From Pricia mediterranea (lineage in GTDB: Bacteria; Bacteroidota; Bacteroidia; Flavobacteriales; Flavobacteriaceae), in contig NZ_JAVTTP010000002.1 in the NCBI RefSeq assembly GCF_032248455.1, forward strand, positions 186,001-250,000: 64,000 nucleotides of DNA, in the 5' to 3' direction. The notes beneath the pieces are model-generated. The model ran no database searches. It was not told the DNA's origin and was given only the letters and a program-made list of their open reading frames with translations. Shown piece after piece: positions 29,335 through 37,484 of this stretch (position 1 is the stretch's first letter; every line of letters starts with the position of its first letter). The position numbers were made by a program, and so were the translations under genes.

Positions 29335-31734
29335 ATGGACAAAATTGCCCGAATCTTTCTTTTTGTTTTTCTGAACAGTTGCCTTCTAGCCTTTTCCCAA
29401 CAGAAATACACCGTCAGCGGTAGCATTTCCGAAGCGGCAAGCAACGAAACCTTGATCGGCGTCACAGTTGCCGTACCCGAATTGGGCACCGGAGTAACCA
29501 CCAATGAATATGGTTTTTATTCCATTACCCTTCCCGAAGGCACCTACCGACTGCAGATAAGTTATCTGGGGTTCGAGGAGGTCGTTCGGTCCATTGAGCT
29601 CTCCCAGAACCTGAGGCTCAACATCAAAATGGAAGAGGCGGCGGAAGAACTGGATGAAGTCGTTGTCACCGAGAATTCGGAAAAACTGGACATCCGAGAG
29701 CCTCAAATGAGCGTGAATACCCTTTCAGTGGGTACCATCAAAAAAGTGCCCGTGATTTTGGGCGAGGCCGACGTCATTAAATCCATCTTACTCCTGCCCG
29801 GTGTGACCAACGCCGGCGAAGGTGCTTCCGGGTTTAACGTACGCGGCGGGGCGGTAGACCAAAACCTGATTTTGCTGGATGAGGCCATCATCTTCAACTC
29901 CTCGCATCTATTCGGTTTTTTCTCCGTTTTCAATCCCGATGCGATCAAGGACATCAAGCTCTATAAGGGCGGAATCCCCGCACGTTACGGTGGGCGGGTA
30001 TCCTCCGTACTCGATATTTTCCAAAAAGAGGGCAATAGCAGGGAGTTTAAGGTCAACGGGGGAATCGGACTAGTGGCGAGCCGGTTGCTGGCGGAAGGTC
30101 CCATTGCCAAGGATAAAGCCGCATTTCTAGTGGGGGGGCGATCCTCGTACGCCCATTTGTTCCTGCCCTTGTTCAATGTGGACAATAAGGCCTATTTCTA
30201 TGACCTTAATACCAAGATCAACTACAACATCAACGACCGGAACAGTATTTTTCTATCGGGATATTTCGGAAGGGATGTCTTTAGTATCAGTGACAGCTTT
30301 GTCAATACCTATGGCAACGGCGTTGGCAACTTTCGCTGGAACCATCTCTTCTCCGATAAATTGTTCTCCAATCTTTCGCTGATTTATTCGGACTATTATT
30401 ATGGCCTTAAGCTAGATTTTGTAGGCTTCGATTGGAACTCCGGAATCCAGAACTTCAATGTAAAATACGACCTGAAACACTATGTAAGCGATAAATTGCA
30501 GATCAACTACGGCATCAACGATATCTACTACCGGTTCAATCCCGGTAAAATACAGCCCAGCCGTCCGGATTCGGGAATCCTCGAAGAGCAGCTCATCCAA
30601 AAATATGCCAATGAGTTTGCTGCCTATATCGACGTTAAACACGATATTACCCCGAAATTAAGTCTGAACTACGGCCTGCGCTTCAGCAATTTTATCCGTT
30701 TGGGACAAGAGGAACTGAACGCGTACGAAAATGACAATCCGGTGGATTTCGACCCTTCCCTGTCCATTTATTCCGAGGCCGACCCCATTGCCACCCTTGA
30801 ACCGGGTCGGGGCGGCAGCTTGGCCACCTTTAACAATTTTGAACCCAGAACGGCCCTGTCCTACACCTTTAACCCCGATAATTCCGTCAAGGCCAGCTAC
30901 ACCCGTTTGGCACAGTACCTGCACCTCTTATCGAATACCAGCTCCCCTACCCCATTGGATGTCTGGACCCCCAGCGGTCCGTTTATCGAGCCCCAACTGT
31001 TGGACCAATATGCCATAGGGTACTTTAAAGACATTAACGATGGCGATTATTCCGTTGAAACGGAGCTTTTTTATAAGGATGTCCAGAACCGTATCGATTA
31101 CATTGATGGGGCCAATTTAATAGCCAATGACGCCATTGAGACCGTCATTTTGAAAGGAAAGGCGCGGGCCTACGGCCTAGAGCTATTGCTCAGAAAGAAT
31201 GAAGGCCGGTTTCAGGGATGGTTATCCTACACCCTCTCCAAATCGGAACAACGTACCCCGGGCAGGATGGCTACGGCCGATAACGGGATTTCCGGAAGCG
31301 AGACCGGTATCAATTTCGGGGAGTGGTACAACACGCCCTACGATAAGACCCATGATTTTTCGCTGTACGGCAGTTATGATCTGAACGACAAGTGGAGCTT
31401 CAACTCCAATTTCGTCTATCAGACCGGCCAGCCTACGAACTATCCCATCGGACAGTTCGAGTTTCAGGGCCTTACGGTACCATATTATGGATTGCGTAAC
31501 GAACAGCGATTACCCGATTATCACCGTATCGATGTTTCGGCGACCCTTATCCCAAAAAAGAACGCCGGCAGAAGATGGCAGGGCGAATGGGTCTTCAGCA
31601 TTTACAACCTGTACAGTCGCAAAAATGCGGCCTCGATCAGCTTTAGCCGCAATGAGGATACGGGAGTGAACGAAGCAGTGCGTACTTCAATTTTCGGCAT
31701 CGTACCCGCGGTTACCTACAATTTTAAATTCTAA
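29335..31734 (+). CDS. TonB-dependent outer-membrane receptor with carboxypeptidase-regulatory-like domain
   Basis: 799 residues from ATG 29335 (a TTG one codon earlier is unlikely). Signal peptide (IFLFVFLNSCLLAFS), then a CarboxypepD_reg-like beta-sandwich at about 24-105 (KYTVSGSISEAASNETLIGV), the plug domain (VILGEADVIKSILLLPGV ... GFNVRGGAVDQNLILLDEA) and a C-terminal 22-strand barrel. The regulatory-like domain without the SusC length or signature points to a non-SusC receptor. Ligand unknown; metal chelates and small organics are options. Paired with a DUF4249 lipoprotein 4 bp downstream, a frequent Bacteroidota arrangement. Confidence 0.93.
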   Translation: MDKIARIFLFVFLNSCLLAFSQQKYTVSGSISEAASNETLIGVTVAVPELGTGVTTNEYGFYSITLPEGTYRLQISYLGFEEVVRSIELSQNLRLNIKMEEAAEELDEVVVTENSEKLDIREPQMSVNTLSVGTIKKVPVILGEADVIKSILLLPGVTNAGEGASGFNVRGGAVDQNLILLDEAIIFNSSHLFGFFSVFNPDAIKDIKLYKGGIPARYGGRVSSVLDIFQKEGNSREFKVNGGIGLVASRLLAEGPIAKDKAAFLVGGRSSYAHLFLPLFNVDNKAYFYDLNTKINYNINDRNSIFLSGYFGRDVFSISDSFVNTYGNGVGNFRWNHLFSDKLFSNLSLIYSDYYYGLKLDFVGFDWNSGIQNFNVKYDLKHYVSDKLQINYGINDIYYRFNPGKIQPSRPDSGILEEQLIQKYANEFAAYIDVKHDITPKLSLNYGLRFSNFIRLGQEELNAYENDNPVDFDPSLSIYSEADPIATLEPGRGGSLATFNNFEPRTALSYTFNPDNSVKASYTRLAQYLHLLSNTSSPTPLDVWTPSGPFIEPQLLDQYAIGYFKDINDGDYSVETELFYKDVQNRIDYIDGANLIANDAIETVILKGKARAYGLELLLRKNEGRFQGWLSYTLSKSEQRTPGRMATADNGISGSETGINFGEWYNTPYDKTHDFSLYGSYDLNDKWSFNSNFVYQTGQPTNYPIGQFEFQGLTVPYYGLRNEQRLPDYHRIDVSATLIPKKNAGRRWQGEWVFSIYNLYSRKNAASISFSRNEDTGVNEAVRTSIFGIVPAVTYNFKF

Positions 31735-31738
31735 GGCC

Positions 31739-32608
31739 ATGAAGCGATATCTTTTGGTTGTAACGGGATTATTTTTGCTCTCCAGCTGTCAAGATGTGAT
31801 AGAGGTCGATACCCCGACAGAAACGCCCAGACTTTCGGTAGACGCCCTCCTCCGAATCGATGAAAGCAAGCCTATGACCGATATTACCATCAGGGCAGGC
31901 CTTACCAGTTCTTTTTTTGGCGATATCGAATCGGCGGATTTGGATGACATCCGAATCGTAAATCCCGACTATAAACCTGTCGGTGCGAAAGATCAGAATT
32001 TTGTCGTACTAACCCAAAGCGAAAGTAGTCCCGGCAGATACGAAGCTTCTAAGAACACTTCGTTTTTTACCGATGGAAGGCTTGAACTATCCATTGTTTA
32101 CGGTGATAAGCGCTATCGAGCATCGACCCGGTATGTGCCGACCGTACCGATCGATACCTTGATACAGGGGGAAGGCGGGCTTTTTACGGATGACGAAACC
32201 GAAGTCCTAGTATCGTTTACGGACGATCCGAATCGAAATGACTTTTATCTTTTCGATTTTGATTACAACGAATACCTCGTTACCGAGGATGAGTTTTACC
32301 AAGGCCAGACTTTCGAATTTTCATATTTCTACGATGAAGATGTTACTCCGGGGATGGAAATCAGCGTTGATTTATTAGGGGTCGACGAGGGGTTTTATAA
32401 CTACATGAACCAGTTGACTGTACAGGCAGGCGGGAGTCAAGGTCCATTCCAAACTCCCGCTGCAACCGTTCGCGGGAACATTATTCGAGTATCTGACGGT
32501 TCTGTTGATGGGACCGGGACGACAAATGCTCCAAGCGATAAAGGCGATTTTGTCCTCGGTTATTTCGCGGTGTGCCAGACCTTCACCGAAACAATTGAAA
32601 TAGAGTGA
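31739..32608 (+). CDS. DUF4249-type lipoprotein
   Basis: 289 residues. Lipoprotein signal peptide with lipobox LLSSC (LLVVTGLFLLSSCQDVIEVD), then a beta-rich body of the DUF4249 kind, e.g. FTDDPNRNDFYLFDFDYNEYLV. It follows the TonB receptor by 4 bp, so it is most likely its outer-membrane partner. Molecular role of DUF4249 is not established. Confidence 0.85.
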   Translation: MKRYLLVVTGLFLLSSCQDVIEVDTPTETPRLSVDALLRIDESKPMTDITIRAGLTSSFFGDIESADLDDIRIVNPDYKPVGAKDQNFVVLTQSESSPGRYEASKNTSFFTDGRLELSIVYGDKRYRASTRYVPTVPIDTLIQGEGGLFTDDETEVLVSFTDDPNRNDFYLFDFDYNEYLVTEDEFYQGQTFEFSYFYDEDVTPGMEISVDLLGVDEGFYNYMNQLTVQAGGSQGPFQTPAATVRGNIIRVSDGSVDGTGTTNAPSDKGDFVLGYFAVCQTFTETIEIE

Positions 32609-32653
32609 TCAGAAATTAATAGCTCCCGAACGCTATGCCCTTCGAAGTAATTT

Positions 32654-33307
32654 TCAATTCCCCTTCTTGTAATCCGCTAAGAATTTTTCCAGACCGCTAT
32701 CGGTCAACGGGTGCTTCAATAGACCTTTGATAGAAGATAAGCCTCCGGTCATCACGTCTGCCCCGATTTTGGCACAGTTGATCACGTGCATGGTATGACG
32801 TATCGAAGCGGCCAGGATTTGGGTTTGGTACCCATAATTATCATAAATATGACGGATTTCCGCAATCAGGTTAAGGCCATCCGTAGATACATCGTCCAAC
32901 CTACCGATAAACGGGGAAACATAGGTCGCACCCGCTTTGGCGGCAAGTAAGGCTTGACCTGCGGAAAAAACAAGGGTGCAGTTGGTAGGTATCCCATTAT
33001 CGGAAAAATACTTCAAGGCCTTTACCCCGTCCTCGATCATCGGTACCTTGACCACAATCTGCTCGTGAAGTTCGGCAAGTTGCTCCCCTTCCTTTACGAT
33101 AGCATCGAAATCGGTGGCAATTACCTCGGCAGAGACGTCGCCATCGACAATTTCGCAGATATCAACGTAGTGCTTTAAAATATTGTCCCTTCCCGTAATA
33201 CCCTCTTTGGCCATTAGGGAGGGGTTCGTAGTTACTCCGTCCAAAACTCCCAGCTCTTGGGCTTCATGGATTTCGTCTAAATTGGCAGTGTCTATAAAAA
33301 ATTTCAT
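32654..33307 (-). CDS. Transaldolase-like/fructose-6-phosphate aldolase family protein
   Basis: 217 residues, the short transaldolase (TalC/Fsa, MipB) subfamily. [13 protein letters not shown], the [13 protein letters not shown] motif and the Schiff-base lysine Lys87 in IVVKVPM are present; ASIRHTMHV and [15 protein letters not shown]-type C-terminal elements fit. Annotated either as transaldolase (pentose phosphate pathway) or as fructose-6-phosphate aldolase; sequence alone does not separate these. 36 bp downstream of the SDR gene, same strand. Confidence 0.93.
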   Translation of the reverse strand: MKFFIDTANLDEIHEAQELGVLDGVTTNPSLMAKEGITGRDNILKHYVDICEIVDGDVSAEVIATDFDAIVKEGEQLAELHEQIVVKVPMIEDGVKALKYFSDNGIPTNCTLVFSAGQALLAAKAGATYVSPFIGRLDDVSTDGLNLIAEIRHIYDNYGYQTQILAASIRHTMHVINCAKIGADVMTGGLSSIKGLLKHPLTDSGLEKFLADYKKGN

Positions 33308-33343
33308 GATGGATGGGTTTGATTGGATTGTTAGGGTTTAAAA

Positions 33344-34153
33344 TTACAATTTATAATGACGTACTATAAGTTTCTCGTAGATTTTGTCAGGAAGTATCCC
33401 TTTTATGAAAACGGACAGTTTTTGCATCGCGTCCCCGACCTTATAATGGACTTTAGGGGTATTGGTGTTGATGATTTCAAACACCTCTTTGGCAACTAGA
33501 ATAGGGTCTCCGGCGGAATCGACATCCTCATTGATCATCTTCAAGGTGTTAGCGTAAGGCTCGGCGTAGGGCGACTCATTTTCTATTGGAGCGTGATAGC
33601 GGCCCGCGGCAATGTTGGTCGCAAAATCGCCCGGGGCCAAGGTGGCAATCCGTATCCCAAAATCCTTTACCTCTATGCGAAGCGCTTCCGAAACAAGGTC
33701 CAACGCTCCTTTTGTTGCGGAATAAATGCCCCGGTAAGGTAATCCCATGGCGCCGGCAATGGAGGTGATGTTTATGATGAGTCCCGATTCTTGACGTCGC
33801 ATCTGCGGAAGAACCGCCTTGGCAAGATGCAGGGGGCCATTAAAATTGATATCGAAGGCCTTTTGTATCTCTTCGTGCGGGGTTTCCTCGATCGGACCGG
33901 TGATGCCGACGCCCGCGTTGTTGACCAGCACGTCGATCCGCCCCTCGTTGTCGAGTACCTTTCGCACTGCCAATGCAATGCTGTCGGGGTCGGTGACCTC
34001 AAGTTCCAAAAGTTCAAAACTTTCAAAATCGGGATATTTGGATAAGCTTCTGGTCGTACCGTAAACTTTAAGTCCCTCGCTTTGAAGATACAGGCCGATG
34101 GACTTGCCGATGCCCGAAGAACCTCCGGTAATGAGGACCACTTTCTGCTGCAT
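33344..34153 (-). CDS. Short-chain dehydrogenase/reductase (SDR)
   Basis: 269 residues from ATG 34153 (MQQKVVLITGGSSGIGKSIG). Rossmann motif TGGSSGIGK, NNAG motif, and catalytic Ser131, Tyr144 and Lys148 (YSATK) are complete. The frame is open to an ATG at 34186, but that would run into the 3' end of the SRP RNA, so the shorter start is preferred. Substrate unknown. Probably co-transcribed with the aldolase gene. Confidence 0.93.
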   Translation of the reverse strand: MQQKVVLITGGSSGIGKSIGLYLQSEGLKVYGTTRSLSKYPDFESFELLELEVTDPDSIALAVRKVLDNEGRIDVLVNNAGVGITGPIEETPHEEIQKAFDINFNGPLHLAKAVLPQMRRQESGLIINITSIAGAMGLPYRGIYSATKGALDLVSEALRIEVKDFGIRIATLAPGDFATNIAAGRYHAPIENESPYAEPYANTLKMINEDVDSAGDPILVAKEVFEIINTNTPKVHYKVGDAMQKLSVFIKGILPDKIYEKLIVRHYKL

Positions 34154-34180
34154 GTCGGTTGGGGATAAGGAATAAAAAAA

Positions 34181-34276
34181 CGGCAAGCTACCTACATCGC
34201 ACCGCTACGACCGTATACCCTTGCTGCGTTCCCGCCCTGGGGGATTCTACAGGAGCTGGTCGTGTAGGACTTGCCG
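34181..34276 (-). ncRNA. ffs: Signal recognition particle RNA, small bacterial type
   Basis: About 96 nt on the minus strand. The apical SRP core with GGGCGGGAACGCAGCAAGGG is the Bacteroidota form of the 4.5S RNA Ffh-binding loop. The ends pair (CGGCAAG at 34276-34270 with CTTGCCG at 34187-34181), and further complementary segments give a single long hairpin. A run of seven T residues (34180-34174) follows as terminator, and a good promoter precedes it. Ends are inferred from pairing. Confidence 0.9.
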
Positions 34277-34281
34277 AGGTG

Positions 34282-34311
34282 CAAATATAAGATCTTTTGA
34301 CATTTTTACAA
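34282..34311 (-). promoter_or_regulatory. SRP RNA promoter
   Basis: Minus strand: TTG (34309-34311), a 19-bp spacer, then TATATTTG (34282-34289). This is the best match in the window to the Bacteroidota TTG-N19-TAnnTTTG promoter, and the predicted start falls at the first paired base of the RNA. Confidence 0.75.
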
Positions 34312-34554
34312 TGAATTTGACCATCTTTTACAATTGGAATGCCCAGGGCGGTAGGACCAATCAAACAATACATGATTCGACCGGCCTAAAATTTATAAAT
34401 GGACCTAGACATCCGGACTAAAGCTTGAGACCAGTACGAATCTGATACAATCAAGCTAAAGATGCTGCGAAGGTTTCATTCATTATTCTTTGCAGTTCGC
34501 TATTTTTGTCACAGAAGTATAAAATATCTTGAATATACCCTTATAAATATCGAA
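34312..34554. other. Gap between SRP RNA and the glutaminyl cyclase gene
   Basis: Non-coding apart from an in-frame extension of the downstream gene (ATG 34462) that I reject. TATTTTTG at 34501-34508, an exact -7 match, lies 47 bp before the chosen ATG and is the likely promoter. Confidence 0.45.
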
Positions 34555-35610
34555 ATGAATTCCATAAAAAGCTTTTCATGCAGCATCCTCCTTGTCCTTT
34601 TTATGGCCTGCGGGGGCGACAACTCCCCTAGCGCGCTGTTCGAGGTGCAGCTTCCGGAAAACAAGACGAGTTTTCCGCAAAATGCAAGCATAGCCGTCGA
34701 TATAAAGAACAAGAGAGACAAAGCGATACAAGAGGTGACCTATTCCATTAACGGGAAAACGCTTCCGGTCCAAGACGGGAAGATTAGCCTTGACGTGCCG
34801 CATTTGGGCAATAAGTCCTTAAAGGCCACGGTGTCTTACGATGATACTTCGGTGGAGATAAACAAGAACATCCAAGTATTGGCACCCCATGCCCCCGAAA
34901 TCTACACCTATGAAATCCTCAATGAATACCCCCATGACGACAGGGCCTACACGCAGGGCCTGGAATTCCATCAAGACACCCTTTACGAGAGCACGGGGAA
35001 AAAGGGACGTTCGTCTTTGCGGAAAGTGGACTTCCGAACGGGAGAGATACTCCAACAGGTCGATTTAGACGATAGCTATTTCGGGGAAGGAATCACCATT
35101 CTGGACGATAAGGTCTATATGCTCACCTGGAGGGCGGGCAAAGGTTTCGTTTACGATCTAAGAAGTCTTGAAAGACTGGATAGCTTTCAATACGGACAGA
35201 GTAAGGAAGGCTGGGGCCTAGCTAACGATGGGGAAAAACTCTTCAAAAGCGACGGAACCGAGAAGATATGGTTCTTGAATGCCGATACCTTGACGGAAGA
35301 GGATTATATAGAGACCGTAACTCATTCATCCGTGAACGACAGCGCCAACGAGCTGGAATTTGTGGATGGTAAAATTTACGCCAATGTCTACCAGAAATCC
35401 GGCGTAATGATCATCGACTCCAAAAGTGGTGCCATCGAAGGAGTAGTCAATTTCGGGGGGCTGAGCGATAAGGTCACCCACCACGATAGTTGGAACAAGA
35501 CCGATAACGTGTTAAATGGTATCGCCTACCATCCCGAGCGTAAGACCTTTTTCGTCACCGGAAAGGAGTGGGACAAGCTTTTCGAAGTTAAAATACGTAA
35601 AAAGCCATGA
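34555..35610 (+). CDS. Glutaminyl-peptide cyclotransferase, lipoprotein
   Basis: 351 residues from ATG 34555. Lipobox LFMAC after a hydrophobic signal (SCSILLVLFMACGGDN), then an Ig-like segment (~25-105) and a beta-propeller of the glutamine cyclotransferase family (AYTQGLEFHQDTLYESTGKKGRSSLRKVD; DDKVYMLTWRAGKGFVYD; LNGIAYHPERKTFFVTGKEWDKLFEV). These enzymes cyclise N-terminal glutamine to pyroglutamate, which protects exported proteins. A TATTTTTG promoter at 34501 sits downstream of the alternative ATG at 34462, supporting the shorter start. Overlaps the next gene by 4 bp. Confidence 0.92.
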   Translation: MNSIKSFSCSILLVLFMACGGDNSPSALFEVQLPENKTSFPQNASIAVDIKNKRDKAIQEVTYSINGKTLPVQDGKISLDVPHLGNKSLKATVSYDDTSVEINKNIQVLAPHAPEIYTYEILNEYPHDDRAYTQGLEFHQDTLYESTGKKGRSSLRKVDFRTGEILQQVDLDDSYFGEGITILDDKVYMLTWRAGKGFVYDLRSLERLDSFQYGQSKEGWGLANDGEKLFKSDGTEKIWFLNADTLTEEDYIETVTHSSVNDSANELEFVDGKIYANVYQKSGVMIIDSKSGAIEGVVNFGGLSDKVTHHDSWNKTDNVLNGIAYHPERKTFFVTGKEWDKLFEVKIRKKP

Positions 35611-35999
35611 GCGCGACCTATGATTTGACCCTTGTGGTTCAGGAGGATGATCTCGACGAACTGAACCATGTGAACAATGTGCGCTATGTACAGTGGATAC
35701 AGGATATCTCAAAGCAACACTGGCAAACCAAAGCCCCACAAAGCATGCGAGAAGGGGTAATCTGGGTGGTGATGCATCATGATATTACCTACAAAACCCC
35801 CGCACAATTGGGCGATGTAATCAAGGTAAGCACGTACATCGAAAAAAGCCACGGCGCCATTTCGGTACGGGTCGTGGAAATGCACAACACCACCACCGAT
35901 GCTCTACTGGTTCGTTCACGTACCGAGTGGTGCTTGCTCAATGAAGACTCACTAAAGCCCATGCGGATTTCAGAAGAGGTCAAACAGCTTTTTGGATAG
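35607..35999 (+). CDS. Acyl-CoA thioesterase, 4HBT hotdog family
   Basis: 130 residues; hotdog fold with QEDDLDELNHVNNVRYVQWI, the motif of acyl-ACP/acyl-CoA thioesterases of the 4HBT group. Second such gene in the window (the other ends at 6302), but not a close copy. ATGA overlap with the glutaminyl cyclase gene suggests coupled translation, although the two functions are not obviously linked. Substrate unknown. Confidence 0.9.
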   Translation: MSATYDLTLVVQEDDLDELNHVNNVRYVQWIQDISKQHWQTKAPQSMREGVIWVVMHHDITYKTPAQLGDVIKVSTYIEKSHGAISVRVVEMHNTTTDALLVRSRTEWCLLNEDSLKPMRISEEVKQLFG

Positions 36000-36313
36000 A
36001 AACAACGAATGTTCACTCAAAATAACATTATTTTCGATAATACCAGATATTCCATTGATACTATTGCCCCTTCCTTTAAACTCATTTTAGAATTGCGTCC
36101 TTCGACGAGGCCTCGAACTCGCTTCGGTTTAAGCTCTCTCTCTACAGTTATTTTTTTCGTGTTCATCCGTCTTGGCGTGACCATGCTTCAGAACAAATTA
36201 ATCGGTCGATGCTACCGTTCATCGAAAAACCCTGTATAACACTACGGATGATGCAAGTTTTTTCCTGCAAAACCGTTCATTTTCAATAATTTAAAACAAA
36301 AACCCCAAATATT
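36000..36313. other. 314-bp gap before the LytTR gene
   Basis: No gene, RNA or convincing promoter recognised. A 76-codon plus-strand frame at 36009-36239 has no family features (Ser/Thr/Arg-rich) and is probably chance. Confidence 0.4.
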
Positions 36314-37108
36314 ATGGGGAATAACTTGGTCGCTATGTATCTTTCTATAATTAATTTGGCTCCAAATTTCAAGGCTTTGGAATATACCTATACCATATTG
36401 GATTCCGACGCGACTTCAAATTTGCAACTACAGCATTATTTGGAGGAATACGGCGATTTCAGCTGTGCCGCTATGGCCAAGGACAGTACGGAAGGAATCA
36501 ACAGTATTTTAAAGTTCTCTCCCGATGTCGTCTTTATCAACCTCAACGAAAATGCCCAGGAATATTTCCAGATGGTAATGGAACTGCATCAATATGTGAC
36601 CGATCTACCCGTGATTATCGGTATTGCGAAAAGTAAGAACTATGCTTACGACGCCATTAAAAACGGATTTTTCGATTACTGGTTGATGCCTTACAATGAA
36701 TTCGATATTCGAAAATCACTATTGCGCCTGCGAAAACAGATTCCTGCAAAAGCCGAACCGGATACGCTATGCCTAAAATCCTACAGTGATTTTCAGTATA
36801 TCGACACCAACGATATCCTATATTTAAAGGCCGATAACAATGCAACCGAGTTTGTTATGAAGGACGGCACAGTCAACAATGCTTTTAAAACCTTAAAGAC
36901 CTTCGAGAACCAATTACCCAAAAACTTCGTACGTATCCATCAGAGCTACATCGTGAATACCGATTATATCTCGCGTATCAGTTATGGCAAATCCGTTTGC
37001 ACCCTAAAGCATAACAAGATGCAACTGCCCTTTTCGAAATCGTATCGATCGAACATCGACGGCCTGAAGCAAATCCTTTCAAAAAACACGATATCTTCGC
37101 TTAATTAA
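36314..37108 (+). CDS. LytTR-domain regulator with degenerate receiver
   Basis: 264 residues: a response-regulator receiver-like domain (about 24-140) and a LytTR DNA-binding domain (about 155-258; FQYIDTNDILYLKADNNAT, FVRIHQSYIVNTDYISRI). The receiver looks unphosphorylatable: the position of the acceptor aspartate is Asn76 (DVVFINLNEN), and the conserved lysine before the cis-proline is Met125 (DYWLMPYNE). It may therefore work by protein contact or ligand binding rather than phosphotransfer. Stands alone on the strand, 142 bp upstream of the small lipoprotein gene, with no adjacent LytS-type kinase. Confidence 0.9.
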   Translation: MGNNLVAMYLSIINLAPNFKALEYTYTILDSDATSNLQLQHYLEEYGDFSCAAMAKDSTEGINSILKFSPDVVFINLNENAQEYFQMVMELHQYVTDLPVIIGIAKSKNYAYDAIKNGFFDYWLMPYNEFDIRKSLLRLRKQIPAKAEPDTLCLKSYSDFQYIDTNDILYLKADNNATEFVMKDGTVNNAFKTLKTFENQLPKNFVRIHQSYIVNTDYISRISYGKSVCTLKHNKMQLPFSKSYRSNIDGLKQILSKNTISSLN

Positions 37109-37249
37109 CACAATCCTAACAGAACCGGTGCACTTACTCATAGAATCGGTACGCTCACCCATATTTCATTTTATCGCTATCCGTTTGAGGACTTTTGATA
37201 CTACTTTAGCAGTAGCAAAAAAGCATAATAACCCCCTAAACTTTTCAAA

Positions 37250-37408
37250 ATGAAAAAAGTAGCAAGTATTTTCGCGGTAATGGTAATGAGTGTTGGACTT
37301 TTCGCTTCGTGTGAATCGGAAACTAAAGTGGACGAAAACGATGCGCTCTATGATGTACAAATCGATGCCACTGACCGAGCCCATAACGAAACGACTCAAA
37401 GAGAATAA
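37250..37408 (+). CDS. Small lipoprotein, 52 residues
   Basis: MKKVASIFAVMVMSVGLFASC is a lipoprotein signal with lipobox LFASC, leaving a mature peptide of about 32 residues that is acidic and polar (ESETKVDENDALYDVQ ... TTQRE). It has its own terminator at 37439-37468 and lies between the LytTR gene and the TPR kinase gene. No known family that I recognise. Real-gene status is supported by the complete lipobox, start, stop and terminator. Confidence 0.75.
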   Translation: MKKVASIFAVMVMSVGLFASCESETKVDENDALYDVQIDATDRAHNETTQRE

Positions 37409-37438
37409 ACTTAAAATCACATATTTTTCAATTATCTT

Positions 37439-37468
37439 GGCCTTAAATTCACTTTAAGGCCTTTTTTT
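37439..37468 (+). terminator. Intrinsic terminator of the small lipoprotein gene
   Basis: GGCCTTAAA and TTTAAGGCC form a perfect 9-bp stem around TTCAC, followed by seven T residues. It separates the lipoprotein gene from the kinase gene. Confidence 0.92.
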
Positions 37469-37484
37469 ATAAATTATTCTCTCA

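Noticed and set aside
34154-34186. Longer SDR start at 34186
   Set aside because: It runs into the 3' end of the SRP RNA and adds residues unlike the family N-terminus.
34462-34554. Longer glutaminyl cyclase start at 34462
   Set aside because: It lies upstream of the likely promoter and would bury the lipoprotein signal.
36009-36239. 76-codon plus-strand frame before the LytTR gene
   Set aside because: Composition is unlike a protein and there is no start signal; likely chance.
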